Assembly (NCBI RefSeq): GCF_000956525.1
Contig: NZ_JYIW01000025.1
Span: 398,824-462,823, forward strand
Origin: Microbacterium oxydans
Lineage (GTDB): Bacteria; Actinomycetota; Actinomycetes; Actinomycetales; Microbacteriaceae
DNA length: 64,000 nt
Direction of reading: 5' to 3'
A program made the translations under genes and the position numbers. Below are positions 26,584-35,684 of the stretch, piece by piece (the stretch's first letter is position 1; each line of letters opens with the position of its first letter). Below the pieces are notes generated by a model. The model saw nothing but the letters and a program-made list of their open reading frames with translations, ran no database searches and was not told the DNA's origin.

Positions 26584-27270
26584 TCAGACGGAGCGCAGCA
26601 CCGCCACGACCTTGCCGAGCACCGTCGCCTCGTCGCCCAGGATCGGCTCGAACGCCGAGTTGCGGGGGAGCAGCCAGGTGTGGCCGTCACGGCGGCGGAA
26701 CGTCTTGACAGTCGCCTCGTCGTCGAGCATGGCCGCGACGATCTCACCGTTCTCCGCGCTGTTCTGGGAACGGACCACGACCCAGTCGCCATCGCAGATC
26801 GCAGCGTCGATCATCGACTCGCCGGAGACCTTGAGCATGAACAGATCGCCCTTGCCGACGAGCTGGCGGGGGAGCGGGAAGATCTCCTCGATCTGCTGCT
26901 CGGCCGTGATCGGCACGCCGGCTGCGATGCGGCCGACGAGGGGCACCATGGCCGCGTCGCCCACCGGGGTCGCGGTGTCGGCCGGGTTCTCGCCGCTCGT
27001 GCCCGGCAGGTCGATGAGCACTTCCATCGCCCTGGTCTTTCCGGGGTCGCGACGCAGGTAGCCGCTGAGCTCGAGCTGCCCGAGCTGGTGCGTGACGCTC
27101 GAGAGCGACTTGAGCCCGACCGCGTCGCCGATCTCGCGCATGCTCGGCGGATAGCCCTGCTGCGCGATCGAGGTCTGGATGACCTCGAGGATCGCCAGCT
27201 GCTTGGGGCTGAGGCTCTTGCGACGACGAGTACGCGGTGCCTCGGCTTCGGGGGCTGAGTTCTCGCTCAT
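26584..27270 (-). CDS. lexA: LexA repressor
   Basis: SOS regulator that self-cleaves when RecA filaments form. 228 residues. N-terminal winged helix (16-82) with [20 protein letters not shown]; cleavage site Ala117-Gly118 in RIAAGVP; catalytic Ser152 in GESMID and Lys189 in ATVKTF. Strong ribosome binding site GAAGGAG before the ATG. Divergent from a LysM gene whose promoter carries LexA-box-like palindromes. Confidence 0.97.
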   Translation of the reverse strand: MSENSAPEAEAPRTRRRKSLSPKQLAILEVIQTSIAQQGYPPSMREIGDAVGLKSLSSVTHQLGQLELSGYLRRDPGKTRAMEVLIDLPGTSGENPADTATPVGDAAMVPLVGRIAAGVPITAEQQIEEIFPLPRQLVGKGDLFMLKVSGESMIDAAICDGDWVVVRSQNSAENGEIVAAMLDDEATVKTFRRRDGHTWLLPRNSAFEPILGDEATVLGKVVAVLRSV

Positions 27271-27413
27271 GATGCTCCTTCGGTACGCGTTCCCGACGTC
27301 GCTCTTCGAATGTCGGTGGCCCGTGGTGTGGTGTTCCTATCGAAACCGTATCCGAGAATCGGACGAATCTGGAAGATCTGTTCGAGCGTGTCGGCTGATT
27401 CGCGGCTCAGGTT

Positions 27414-27457
27414 TCGAAGAATGCTTGACAGATATTCGAACTCGAAGATATCTTCGG
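27414..27457 (+). promoter_or_regulatory. promoter of the LysM gene overlapped by LexA-box-like sites
   Basis: TTGACA (27425-27430), 18-bp spacer, TATCTT (27449-27454). TCGAAGATATCTTCGG (27442-27457) contains a perfect 14-bp palindrome and fits TCGAA-N6-TTCGA except for one end base, thus covering the -10. A second, weaker copy TCGAAGAATGCTTGAC (27414-27429) covers the -35. The published mycobacterial box is TCGAAC-N4-GTTCGA, so these differ symmetrically at one position. Confidence 0.55.
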
Positions 27458-27582
27458 AACGTAGCTTCGCATCCAGCACTCCCGGCCGAGTGATGTATGC
27501 GAACGCTACGCCAACTTCCACCGGCCCGACGGGCAGGTGGCTGGACCTCCGGGCAACGGAGGGCGACGCAGAGGAGCACGAC

Positions 27583-27945
27583 ATGAGCACCATCACCTTC
27601 AGCACTGCAGCAGTCATCCCGGCGCGTCCGGCGACGAAGCTCCGGCTGACGGTGCGCGGTCGCCGCGTGCTGCTGGCGCTGGCAGCACTGCCGCTCGCGT
27701 TCGGCATCGCCTTCGCGGCGATCAGCGGTGGCAGCGCCCTCGCATCCGGCGAGGACGCCGGCACGGTGACCTTCTCGACGGTCACGGTGATGCCGGGCGA
27801 CACGCTCTGGTCGATCGCGAGCGAGATCGCTCCTGCGGCTGACCCGCGCGACGTCATCGGCGACATCACCCGCCTGAACGCGCTCCCCACCGGCGAGTTG
27901 CAGATCGGCCAGGAGCTCGCGATCCCGTCGCAGTACGAGGGCTGA
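27583..27945 (+). CDS. LysM-domain membrane protein, likely SOS division suppressor (DivS/Rv2719c/YneA type)
   Basis: 120 residues from the ATG at 27583, which follows GAGGAG. A basic N-terminus, one transmembrane helix (28-50) and an extracytoplasmic LysM domain (66-115: VTVMPGDTLWSIASEI...LQIGQELAIP). Genes of this form next to and divergent from lexA are known in Mycobacterium (Rv2719c), Corynebacterium (divS) and Bacillus (yneA), where they block cell division after DNA damage. The LexA-like sites in its promoter support the same role here. Function is inferred from context. Confidence 0.8.
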   Translation: MSTITFSTAAVIPARPATKLRLTVRGRRVLLALAALPLAFGIAFAAISGGSALASGEDAGTVTFSTVTVMPGDTLWSIASEIAPAADPRDVIGDITRLNALPTGELQIGQELAIPSQYEG

Positions 27946-28004
27946 GTGCTTCTCGCAGCGTCACGATTGTCCGCACTCACCCCGAGCGTTCTAGCATGGG
28001 AAGG

Positions 28005-29090
28005 GTGACTGCCTCACTCGATGATCTGCCGCTTCGTGACGATCTCCGCGGGTTGACCCCGTACGGCGCTCCGCAGGCTCCGCTGCCGATCGCCCTCAAC
28101 GTCAACGAGAACACCCATCCGATCCCGGATGAGGTCGCCAGCGACATCCTCGACGAGATCGCCGTCGCGATCCGCGACGTGAACCGGTATCCGGATCGTG
28201 AGTTCACTGCGCTCCGTGAAGGGTTCGCCGAATACCTGGGGCACGGGCTTGAAGCCGACCAGATCTGGGCGGGCAACGGCTCGAACGAAGTCCTGCAGCA
28301 CATCCTCCAGGCATTCGGCGGTCCGGGTCGCACCGCCTTCGGCTTCGCGCCGACGTACTCGATGTATCCGCTCATCGCGCAGGGGACCGGTGCCCGATGG
28401 GTGCCCGGCGTCCGCCAGCCCGACTACACGATCACACCCGAAGAGGCGGCAGCGCAGGTTCGCGATGTCGACCCTGACGTCATCCTGCTCTGCTCGCCGA
28501 ACAACCCGACCGGTACGCCGCTGGGTCTCGATGTGATCGAGGCCGTGTACCAGGCGGCTCGTGGCATCGTGGTGGTCGACGAGGCGTACTGGGAGTTCGC
28601 GCCCCACGAGGCACCGTCTGCGTTGTCCCTGCTGGAGGGGCGCCCGCGCCTCGCGGTCTCGCGCACCATGAGCAAGGCGTTCGCCTTCGCGGGCGCTCGC
28701 GTCGGCTACCTCGCGGCGGATTCCGGGTTCATCGATGCGCTGCGACTCGTCCGCCTGCCGTACCACCTGAGCGCCCTCACACAGGCCGCGGCGGTGGCCG
28801 CGCTGCGCAATGCAGACGTCATGCTCGGCATGGTCGACGAGATCGTCGAGCAGCGCGACCGCATCACCGCGACGCTCGAAGCGCTCGGGTACACCCCGCA
28901 CGAGTCCTGGTCGAACTTCGTCCTGTTCGGGGGCGTCGCAGATCCGAAGGCGACGTGGCAGGCGCTCTACGACCGTGGCGTGCTGATCCGCGACGTGGGC
29001 ATCCCCGGTCACCTGCGTGTGACCGCCGGTACGGAGGCCGAGACCACGGCGTTCCTCGATGCCCTGGCCTCGCTAGAATCGGCCTCATGA
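28005..29090 (+). CDS. hisC: histidinol-phosphate aminotransferase
   Basis: PLP enzyme that converts imidazole acetol phosphate to histidinol phosphate. 361 residues from GTG 28005; this start is preferred over ATG 27996 because TAGCAT (27992-27997) ends 7 nt before it and contains the ATG's region. [10 protein letters not shown], the PLP-phosphate [27 protein letters not shown] and [17 protein letters not shown] (Schiff-base Lys) are all intact. First gene of hisC-hisB-hisH with tight overlaps. Confidence 0.95.
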   Translation: MTASLDDLPLRDDLRGLTPYGAPQAPLPIALNVNENTHPIPDEVASDILDEIAVAIRDVNRYPDREFTALREGFAEYLGHGLEADQIWAGNGSNEVLQHILQAFGGPGRTAFGFAPTYSMYPLIAQGTGARWVPGVRQPDYTITPEEAAAQVRDVDPDVILLCSPNNPTGTPLGLDVIEAVYQAARGIVVVDEAYWEFAPHEAPSALSLLEGRPRLAVSRTMSKAFAFAGARVGYLAADSGFIDALRLVRLPYHLSALTQAAAVAALRNADVMLGMVDEIVEQRDRITATLEALGYTPHESWSNFVLFGGVADPKATWQALYDRGVLIRDVGIPGHLRVTAGTEAETTAFLDALASLESAS

Positions 29091-29704
29091 GCACCATCGC
29101 CCTGACCCCGCGCACCGCCAGCCGAGTGCGCAGCACGTCGGAGTCCACCGTCGAACTCCAACTGAACCTCGACGGCACGGGAGCGAGCCACATCGACACC
29201 TCGGTGCCGTTCTTCGACCACATGCTCACGGCATTCGCGAAGCACTCGCTCACCGACCTGACGGTGCGCGCCTCCGGCGACACCCACATCGACGCCCACC
29301 ACACGGTGGAGGACGTCTCGATCGTGCTCGGACAGGCGATCCTCGAGGCGCTGGGCGACAAGGCCGGTATCTCGCGCTACGGCGATGCCCTCGTTCCGCT
29401 GGATGAGGCGCTCGCTCAGGCCGTCGTCGACATCTCCGGTCGCCCGTACCTCGTGCACGAGGGCGAGCCCGCCGGCTTCGAGCACCACCTGATCGGCGGA
29501 CACTTCACCGGTTCCCTGGTGCGGCACTCCTTCGAGGCGATCGCGTTCAACGCGGCGCTGACCGTGCACGTCCGCGTGCTCGGCGGCCGCGACCCGCACC
29601 ACATCGCCGAGGCCGAGTACAAGGCGTTCGCTCGCGCGTTCCGTCAGGCCAAGTCGCTCGACCCGCTGGTGGACGGCATCCCGTCGACCAAGGGTGCGCT
29701 GTGA
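29087..29704 (+). CDS. hisB: imidazoleglycerol-phosphate dehydratase
   Basis: 205 residues, monofunctional dehydratase (no phosphatase domain). The Mn-binding His motifs [13 protein letters not shown] and VRHSFEA...[16 protein letters not shown] are intact. The ATG overlaps the hisC stop (ATGA), and TAGAAT (29074-29079) within the hisC end is 7 nt upstream, so an additional internal leaderless promoter is possible. Confidence 0.96.
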   Translation: MSTIALTPRTASRVRSTSESTVELQLNLDGTGASHIDTSVPFFDHMLTAFAKHSLTDLTVRASGDTHIDAHHTVEDVSIVLGQAILEALGDKAGISRYGDALVPLDEALAQAVVDISGRPYLVHEGEPAGFEHHLIGGHFTGSLVRHSFEAIAFNAALTVHVRVLGGRDPHHIAEAEYKAFARAFRQAKSLDPLVDGIPSTKGAL

Positions 29705-30339
29705 GTCGCACGCCCACCGTCGCGGTCTTCGACTACGAGTCAGGCAACGTCCACTCCGCTGTGAAGGCGCTGGTCGCGGCCGGCGCGGATGCCGTGCTCA
29801 CACGTGACCGGAAGGTCGCGCAGGAGGCCGACGGACTGCTGGTGCCCGGCGTCGGTGCGTTCGCAGCCGTCCGGGATGCGCTGCACGCGCACGGCGGCGA
29901 CGAGATCATCGACCGCAGGCTGGCCGGCGGTCGCCCAGTGCTCGGAATCTGCGTCGGGATGCAGGTGCTGTTCTCGCACGGCGTCGAGCGCGGTCTGGAC
30001 ACCGAGGGGCTGGGAGAGTGGCCGGGAACGGTCACTGAGCTCAACGCCCCCGTCCTGCCGCACATGGGATGGAACACCGTCGAGTCCGGCGAGAACAGCG
30101 TGCTCTTCCGCGGCATCGAGGACGAACGCTTCTACTTCGTGCATTCGTATGCCGCGCAGTCGTGGGAACTCGATGTCATCCCGCCGTTCCCGCAGCCAGC
30201 GCTGACCTGGACCACGTACGGTGACCCGTTCCTCGCGGCCGTCGAGAACGGGCCACTGTCGGCGACGCAGTTCCACCCCGAGAAGTCGGGTGAGGCCGGT
30301 ATCCAGCTGCTGCGGAACTGGATCGGCTCGCTCCGCTGA
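29701..30339 (+). CDS. hisH: imidazole glycerol phosphate synthase glutaminase subunit
   Basis: Class I glutaminase that supplies ammonia to HisF. 212 residues, GTG start overlapping the hisB stop (GTGA). Nucleophile Cys in LGICVGMQ (usual consensus LGICLGMQ), oxyanion VPGVGAF, and the C-terminal His/Glu pair in QFHPEKSG. Its usual partner hisF is not in the window; hisA follows 1.6 kb away beyond an oppositely oriented ATPase gene. Confidence 0.95.
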   Translation: MSRTPTVAVFDYESGNVHSAVKALVAAGADAVLTRDRKVAQEADGLLVPGVGAFAAVRDALHAHGGDEIIDRRLAGGRPVLGICVGMQVLFSHGVERGLDTEGLGEWPGTVTELNAPVLPHMGWNTVESGENSVLFRGIEDERFYFVHSYAAQSWELDVIPPFPQPALTWTTYGDPFLAAVENGPLSATQFHPEKSGEAGIQLLRNWIGSLR

Positions 30340-30349
30340 CCGAGCCTCA

Positions 30350-30381
30350 CTGAGGCAGGCGGCGGCGTTCGGACGCCTCAG
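30350..30381. terminator. possible hairpin between hisH and the ParA-like gene
   Basis: CTGAGGC (30350-30356) can pair with GCCTCAG (30375-30381), reaching into the convergent gene's stop codon. Short stem, no T tract; weak. Confidence 0.3.
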
Positions 30382-31862
30382 AAGCCGCGGGCGACCGCTG
30401 CAGCTGCCGACAGCCAGGCCCGCTGCGTGCGCTTGTTCAGCGCGCCGTAGCGGAGTGGTCCGTCGACCATCTCATGATCGAACGGCACGCTCACGACCTC
30501 GCGAGACAACGACCGGTACCCGTCCATGACGTGTTCGATGTCGCTGGCAGTCGCCTTCGGATCGGCCTGGGAGACCACGGCCACCGACCGCTGGGCGAGT
30601 CGGGCCGAGCGTTCGTCGCGCTCCTCGAGTGCTTCGATCAGGAGCGCACCCGCCTCGGCATGATCGGCACGGGTGGTCGTCGCGATCACCAGCTGGTCCG
30701 CCTGGTCGATCATCCGGAGCCACATCGGATCGGATTCGTCATTGCCGGAGTCGATGATGATCAGCCGATAGAACTTCGCAGCCACCGAGTGGATCGCGTC
30801 GACGTCCTTCGGGCTCAGTCGATTCTCGTGTGCGAGCCTGATCGGCTTCGACCGCAGCACGTCGTACTTCTCACGGGGCTGGTGGTGCATGAAGTGCGCG
30901 AGATCGGCGGACTGCGCACCGGTACCGAGCAGCCGTCCCGCTTCCGGCAGCAGCTCGAGGAGCGTGCGGTCGTGCGCTCCCGTGTCGGTGCGCCAGCCGA
31001 GGGTGCCACGTGTCTGGTTGTTGTCCCACGCGAGCACACCGGCACCGCCGTAGCGCGCGAACACTGCCGAGAGCAGGATCGTCGTCGGTGTCTTGCCTGC
31101 GCCGCCCTTGCCGTTCACGACGGCGATCGTGCGCGGGCCCGGCCAGTGCTGGCTCACCGCGAGCTCGTCATCGCGGGCGGACTGCTCCTCTGCGGACGGG
31201 CGCAGACGGAAGCCGATCCGGTTCAGCGTGCCGCGGGCGCCCTCGCGTGCCGGCTCTTCCGGGCGCTCCGTCTGCAGGAAGGAGTGCCGCTCGCGCTGCT
31301 CGCGTCGAGAGGCGGGTTCGATGAACGCGGGCATCACGGTGGCGGGCGCAGGTGCAGGCGCACCGGATGCCGAGGCGACGGGGACGGTGGGCGTCGGCGG
31401 TGCCGGAACGGCCGGCGTCGTAGGCGTGACTCGGGGCGGAGCGGCCGGTACGGTCGGGGCGGCACCCGCTGCGGTGCCGGGTGCAGGCGTGGGCGCCGCC
31501 ACCGGGCGCGCAGCCGGAGGACGCGGCATCGTGTCGGTGGGTACGGTCTCGTCCTCCGGGAAGGGAGGTACCGGTGCCGACGCCGCGCTCGGCGCGGCGA
31601 TCTCGCCCGACGGGGCGGCGGTGGGAGCGGGTGGCGTCGGCCGCGGCGGTGCTGCAACCTCCTGAGCGCGGTCCTCGCGAGCCTCGGCGCGGGTCCGGCG
31701 ATACGGCGGTTGACCGGGCAGTGCGGGCGTTGTCGCCGGTCGCGGCGGGACCGCCGGCGCATCGTTCGGGAACAGCGGGACCGACTCGACGAGCGGCTGC
31801 TGATCGCTCCGTCTGCGCGCGTCTGCGCCTGGTGTGACTTCATCGTGCGGTCCGGACATCAT
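30378..31862 (-). CDS. ParA/MinD-like ATPase with long Pro-rich N-terminus
   Basis: 494 residues. Residues 1-185 are a Pro/Ala/Thr-rich disordered region; 186-235 are charged; the P-loop ATPase begins at about 243 with deviant Walker A GKGGAGKTPTT (251-261) including the signature lysine, then LAWDNNQTRGTLGW (switch I), LIIIDSGNDESDPMWLRM (Walker B) and a C-terminal VVSQADPKA. This resembles actinobacterial MinD/ParA-family proteins tied to secretion or polar localisation; partner genes are absent and the cargo is unknown. TAGGCT (minus strand, 31868-31873) lies 5-8 nt before the two tandem ATG codons. It interrupts the his cluster. Confidence 0.8.
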   Translation of the reverse strand: MMSGPHDEVTPGADARRRSDQQPLVESVPLFPNDAPAVPPRPATTPALPGQPPYRRTRAEAREDRAQEVAAPPRPTPPAPTAAPSGEIAAPSAASAPVPPFPEDETVPTDTMPRPPAARPVAAPTPAPGTAAGAAPTVPAAPPRVTPTTPAVPAPPTPTVPVASASGAPAPAPATVMPAFIEPASRREQRERHSFLQTERPEEPAREGARGTLNRIGFRLRPSAEEQSARDDELAVSQHWPGPRTIAVVNGKGGAGKTPTTILLSAVFARYGGAGVLAWDNNQTRGTLGWRTDTGAHDRTLLELLPEAGRLLGTGAQSADLAHFMHHQPREKYDVLRSKPIRLAHENRLSPKDVDAIHSVAAKFYRLIIIDSGNDESDPMWLRMIDQADQLVIATTTRADHAEAGALLIEALEERDERSARLAQRSVAVVSQADPKATASDIEHVMDGYRSLSREVVSVPFDHEMVDGPLRYGALNKRTQRAWLSAAAAVARGF

Positions 31863-31999
31863 GCCTCAGCCTATCTCGTGCATTTCTCCTGCGTTTCTCC
31901 TGCATTTGGAGGGCGACCGGGGTCGCGATACTCTCGGTTCTCGTGCGTCCGTGACGGGTGTGCTCGGACCGCTGATCTGAATCCTCACTTTAGGAACCC

Positions 32000-32749
32000 A
32001 TGAACGACTTCGCGCAGTCTCCCTCGCTCACGCTTCTCCCGGCCGTCGATGTCGCCGGCGGCAAGGCGGTGCGGCTCACTCAGGGTGAGGCCGGCACCGA
32101 GACGAACTACGGCGACCCGCTGGACGCCGCAGGGGAGTGGGTCGCGCAGGGCGCGAAGTGGATCCACCTGGTCGACCTCGACGCAGCCTTCGGTCGCGGC
32201 AGCAACGCGCCGATCCTGCGCAAGGTCATCAAGCAGTACCGCCACGTGAACGTGGAACTCTCCGGCGGCATCCGCGATGACGCGACGCTGGAGGCCGCGC
32301 TCGAGAGCGGCGCGACCCGCATCAACCTCGGCACCGCAGCGCTGGAGAACCCCGAATGGGCTGCCGATGTGATCGGACGCTACGGCGAGGCGATCGCGGT
32401 CGGTCTCGACGTACGAGGCACGACGCTCGCGGCACGCGGCTGGACGCAGGAGGGCGGCGACCTCTGGGAGGTCCTCGAGCGCCTCGAGGACGCCGGTTGC
32501 AGCCGGTACGTGCTGACCGACGTCACCAAGGACGGCACGCTCCGCGGCCCGAACCTCGAACTGCTGCGCGAGGTCGCCTCGCGCACCCCCAAGCCCGTCG
32601 TCGCCTCCGGTGGCATCTCGAGCCTGGACGACATCGCCGCGCTTCGCGAGCTGGTGCCGCTGGGCGTCGAGGGTGCGATCGTCGGCAAGGCCCTGTATGC
32701 CGGTGCGTTCACGCTGGCCGAGGCGCTGGATGTCGCCGGCGACGACTGA
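32000..32749 (+). CDS. priA: phosphoribosyl isomerase A, dual HisA/TrpF type
   Basis: (beta/alpha)8 barrel of 249 residues isomerising ProFAR (histidine path) and, in Actinobacteria, also PRA (tryptophan path). Catalytic Asp residues in LPAVDVAGG and [11 protein letters not shown]; the [12 protein letters not shown] loop matches the region used by PriA for its double substrate range. AGGAAC about 6 nt before the ATG serves as ribosome binding site. Dual activity is inferred from lineage and this loop. Confidence 0.92.
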   Translation: MNDFAQSPSLTLLPAVDVAGGKAVRLTQGEAGTETNYGDPLDAAGEWVAQGAKWIHLVDLDAAFGRGSNAPILRKVIKQYRHVNVELSGGIRDDATLEAALESGATRINLGTAALENPEWAADVIGRYGEAIAVGLDVRGTTLAARGWTQEGGDLWEVLERLEDAGCSRYVLTDVTKDGTLRGPNLELLREVASRTPKPVVASGGISSLDDIAALRELVPLGVEGAIVGKALYAGAFTLAEALDVAGDD

Positions 32750-33557
32750 CGACTCGTGCGGTCACGGGGATCACGGTCACGCTGACCACGATCACACGGC
32801 CGCCGGTCGCGGCGATTCTGCGGGCGTCCCCTGGGAGGGTCGCAGCTTCGAGTCGAACCCGCACGCCGGGGACGACGGTTCAGCCGATCCGGCCCTGCTC
32901 GCTGCGTTGCTTCGCTTCCGCGCGGGCGAGGGCAGTCAGGCCGAGGTCGTCGACGCCTTCCGCAGCGCGCGGGTGCTCATCCCGCTGATCGCGGAGAAGG
33001 GCGAGGAGGGCGTCGCCCCGAGCGGGCTCACGGTCGACAAGACCCAGGAGCTGTCGATCGTGACCGTCGCGGCGCCTGACGGACGCCGTGTGCAGCCGGT
33101 CTTCTCGTCGGTCGAGGCGATGGGTCGGTGGGATGCCGCCGCTCGTCCGATCCCGGTCGAGGCGGTGCGGGCGGCCCTCGCGGCATCCGCCGAGGAGACC
33201 GACCTGATCGTGCTCGACCCGACGTCGGACACCGAGTTCGTCATCCGTCGCCCCGCTGTCTGGGCGATCGCCCAGGGCCACGCGTGGGAGCCGAGCTTCC
33301 TCTCGCCCGAGGTGTTCGGCGCACTGCAGGAGAGCGTCGCGCACGAGCTCGCCGTGATCGACGTCGCCGTCGCGCCCGGCGATCCCGATGCGCGACTGCG
33401 CGGCCCCGAGCTGGTCGTGGTCCTCGAACTCGTCGACGGCCTCGAGCGCGAGGTCCTCGACGCGGTGCTGTCCCGCCTTGCTCAGCGCTGGGCCGCCGAT
33501 GACCGCATCGCCGTCCTTGCCGACTCCCTCACCGTGAAGCTCCGCCGCAGCGCCTGA
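32730..33557 (+). CDS. SseB family protein with His-rich N-terminus
   Basis: 275 residues starting at the ATG at 32730, 20 bp inside hisA; no better start exists between it and the conserved region. The N-terminus contains [13 protein letters not shown] (10-22), a cluster of metal-ligand-like residues. Residues from about 55 on match the SseB N-terminal domain ([46 protein letters not shown]) with a second domain of about 120 residues. Neighbourhood with priA is common in Actinobacteria; the role is unknown. Confidence 0.75.
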   Translation: MSPATTDDSCGHGDHGHADHDHTAAGRGDSAGVPWEGRSFESNPHAGDDGSADPALLAALLRFRAGEGSQAEVVDAFRSARVLIPLIAEKGEEGVAPSGLTVDKTQELSIVTVAAPDGRRVQPVFSSVEAMGRWDAAARPIPVEAVRAALAASAEETDLIVLDPTSDTEFVIRRPAVWAIAQGHAWEPSFLSPEVFGALQESVAHELAVIDVAVAPGDPDARLRGPELVVVLELVDGLEREVLDAVLSRLAQRWAADDRIAVLADSLTVKLRRSA

Positions 33558-33591
33558 TCGAGCGCGGCTGCGGCGGGCGCTTCGAAGAGTC

Positions 33592-33990
33592 CTAGTTGAC
33601 CGGCCCGGTCCACTTCTCGCCGGGTCCCTTGCCGATCGGGTCGGGGATGACGGACGCTTCGCGGAATGCGAGCTGCAGCGAGCGGAGACCGTCGCGCAGC
33701 GAGCGAGCGTGCATGTCGCTGATCTCGGGGGCACCGGCCGTGATGAGCCCTGCGAGCGAGTTGATGAGCTTGCGCGCCTCATCGAGGTCGAGCTGCGCTG
33801 CGGCATCCGGGTCGTCGGCGAGGCCGAGCTTCACGGCGGCGGCGCTCATCAGGTGCACGGCCGCGGTCGTGATGACCTCGACGGCGGGGACATCCGCGAT
33901 GTCGCGGGTGGCGGATGACGCGGCCTCCTCCTGTCGCGCCCAACGCTGTTCGCGGTCGTGGTCTGCCTCGTGCTGGCCCGGAGTCGTCAC
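33592..33990 (-). CDS. DUF1844 family protein
   Basis: 132 residues from GTG 33990 (preceded by AAGGCGAA). It contains a charged N-terminus (HEADHDREQRWARQEE), then VEVITTAAVHLMSAAAVKLGL and DLDEARKLINSLAGLITAG, matching the DUF1844 pattern of small helical proteins often found beside infC in Actinobacteria. A tail (KGPGEKWTGPVN) is probably flexible. Convergent with sseB and divergent from the infC operon. Confidence 0.85.
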   Translation of the reverse strand: MTTPGQHEADHDREQRWARQEEAASSATRDIADVPAVEVITTAAVHLMSAAAVKLGLADDPDAAAQLDLDEARKLINSLAGLITAGAPEISDMHARSLRDGLRSLQLAFREASVIPDPIGKGPGEKWTGPVN

Positions 33991-34007
33991 TTCGCCTTGC
34001 TTTCTGT

Positions 34008-34247
34008 TAGACTTTGGCGGGCTCCGGAGCGTCATGCTCTGGAACGAAAGAGGATTCACTTCCCACCCGCGCTTGCCGTTCAAGGCTACCGGGTCTTGCA
34101 CTCCACTGGTTCCGTCCGCACGACTGGGCCGGCAGGCAGGGTGCAGAGCCGGCGTCTGAATGCCGGTGGGTGGGGAGACGACTCCGATTTCGCCCGTGAT
34201 GCACCTCGCATCGCGGTGGCTGAATCACATCGTCTAAGGAGTTCCGC
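34008..34247 (+). promoter_or_regulatory. promoter and long 5' leader of infC-rpmI-rplT
   Basis: TAGACT (34008-34013) would start transcription at about 34020, giving a leader of about 230 nt with several GC-rich hairpins, one of them CCGGCgtctgaatGCCGG around 34151-34167. It contains no convincing gene. Leader-mediated feedback by IF3 or L20 is known for this operon in other bacteria; no known motif was recognised here. Confidence 0.5.
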
Positions 34248-34874
34248 ATCAGCGATCCCCGTACCAATGAGCGCATCCGCGTCCCCGAGGTCCGCCTCGT
34301 CGGCCCCGCGGGTGAGCAGATCGGTGTTGTCCGCATCGAGGCGGCACTGCGCCTGGCACAGGAAGCCGACCTCGATCTCGTCGAGGTGGCCCCCAACTCG
34401 AAGCCGCCCGTGGTCAAGATCATGGATTACGGCAAGTTCAAGTACGAGGCCGCCCAGAAGGAGAAGGAAGCTCGCCGCAACCAGGCGAACACCATCCTCA
34501 AGGAAGTCCGCTTCCGTCTGAAGATCGAAGCGCACGACTACATCACCAAGCTCAAGCGCGCCGAGGGCTTCCTCAAGGCCGGCGACAAGGTCAAGGCCAT
34601 GATCCTCTTCCGAGGTCGTGAGCAGTCGCGCCCCGAGCAGGGTGTCCGCCTCCTCCGCAAGTTCGCGGAAGATGTCGCCGAGCTCGGCACGGTCGAGTCG
34701 AACCCGACCATCGATGGCCGCAACATGGTCATGATCGTCGCCCCGCTGAAGAGCAAGTCCGAGGCCAAGCAGGAGCAGAACGCGGTCCGCGACGCGCAGC
34801 GCGCAGCGAACAAGCAGGCTGCCCGTGAGGCCAAGACCGAGACGGACGTCTCGGCCGAGGCTCCGGCGGAGTAA
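34248..34874 (+). CDS. infC: translation initiation factor IF-3, ATC start codon
   Basis: 208 residues. The coding similarity begins [19 protein letters not shown] directly after AAGGAG (34236-34241, 6-nt spacer) and the codon in start position is ATC at 34248; no ATG, GTG or TTG gives the full N-terminal domain. A GTG at 34386 would remove 46 conserved residues. The linker [20 protein letters not shown] and the C-terminal [14 protein letters not shown] and [10 protein letters not shown] are intact. A non-canonical start is the rule in infC because IF3 rejects such starts and so limits its own synthesis. Confidence 0.93.
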   Translation: MSDPRTNERIRVPEVRLVGPAGEQIGVVRIEAALRLAQEADLDLVEVAPNSKPPVVKIMDYGKFKYEAAQKEKEARRNQANTILKEVRFRLKIEAHDYITKLKRAEGFLKAGDKVKAMILFRGREQSRPEQGVRLLRKFAEDVAELGTVESNPTIDGRNMVMIVAPLKSKSEAKQEQNAVRDAQRAANKQAAREAKTETDVSAEAPAE

Positions 34875-34943
34875 CGCCCCCAGAACTCCCGCACCGCGGG
34901 TTGACAACGTCGCCTGAGAAGGCGCATGACGAAGGAAGAGAAG

Positions 34944-35138
34944 ATGCCGAAGCAGAAGACCCACTCGGGTGCTAAGAAGCGCTTCAAGATCACCGGCAGC
35001 GGCAAGCTGAAGAAGCAGCAGGCCGGGATGCGCCACAACCTCGAGCACAAGTCGAGCCGTCGCACCCGTCGTCTGAACCAGGACCAGGTGCTCTCGAAGG
35101 CTGACACCAAGGTCGCGAAGAAGCTTCTCGGCCGCTGA
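34944..35138 (+). CDS. rpmI: 50S ribosomal protein L35
   Basis: 64 residues, very basic, starting [21 protein letters not shown], the exact L35 pattern; the ATG at 34944 follows GAAGGAAGAG. It is transcribed with infC and rplT in the conserved order. Confidence 0.97.
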   Translation: MPKQKTHSGAKKRFKITGSGKLKKQQAGMRHNLEHKSSRRTRRLNQDQVLSKADTKVAKKLLGR

Positions 35139-35171
35139 CGCGCCCGAACGCACGAATAGGAACACAGGAAA

Positions 35172-35558
35172 ATGGCAAGAGTCAAGCGGGCAGTAAACGC
35201 CCACAAGAAGCGCCGGGTCATCCTCGAGCGCGCAAAGGGTTACCGCGGTCAGCGTTCGCGCCTGTACCGCAAGGCCAAAGAGCAGGTCATCCACTCCCTG
35301 GTCTACTCGTACCGTGACCGTCGCAAGCGCAAGGGCGACTTCCGTCGCCTCTGGATCCAGCGCATCAACGCGGCTGCACGTCAGAACGGCATGACCTACA
35401 ACCGCTTCATCCAGGGCCTCGGCCTCGCGGGTGTCACGGTCGATCGTCGTATGCTCGCCGACCTCGCGGTCAACGACGCAGCGACGTTCACGACGCTGAT
35501 CGAGACGGCCAAGAAGGCTCTGCCTTCCGACGTCAACGCGCCCAAGTCGGCTGCGTAA
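35172..35558 (+). CDS. rplT: 50S ribosomal protein L20
   Basis: 128 residues beginning [15 protein letters not shown], with [14 protein letters not shown] and [19 protein letters not shown]. Assembly protein of the large subunit and known autoregulator of this operon in other bacteria. Followed by a strong terminator at 35573-35604. Confidence 0.98.
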   Translation: MARVKRAVNAHKKRRVILERAKGYRGQRSRLYRKAKEQVIHSLVYSYRDRRKRKGDFRRLWIQRINAAARQNGMTYNRFIQGLGLAGVTVDRRMLADLAVNDAATFTTLIETAKKALPSDVNAPKSAA

Positions 35559-35572
35559 GTCTCAGACGCCTC

Positions 35573-35604
35573 AGAGGGCGCTCTCCTTCGGGAGGGCGCC
35601 CTCT
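35573..35604 (+). terminator. intrinsic terminator of infC-rpmI-rplT
   Basis: A 14-bp stem (35573-35586 with 35591-35604, one G-U pair) closed by a TTCG tetraloop and followed by TTGCG. Strong by structure. Confidence 0.85.
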
Positions 35605-35684
35605 TGCGTCGTCTGCGACGTGCAGGCCGGTTCGTCAGCGCCGAGTGGCGCGAGCGGGACTGCTGCGCCTCCTAGACTGTGATC

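Noticed and set aside
34386..34874. Start of infC at GTG 34386
   Set aside because: It would delete 46 conserved N-terminal residues and has no ribosome binding site at the right distance.
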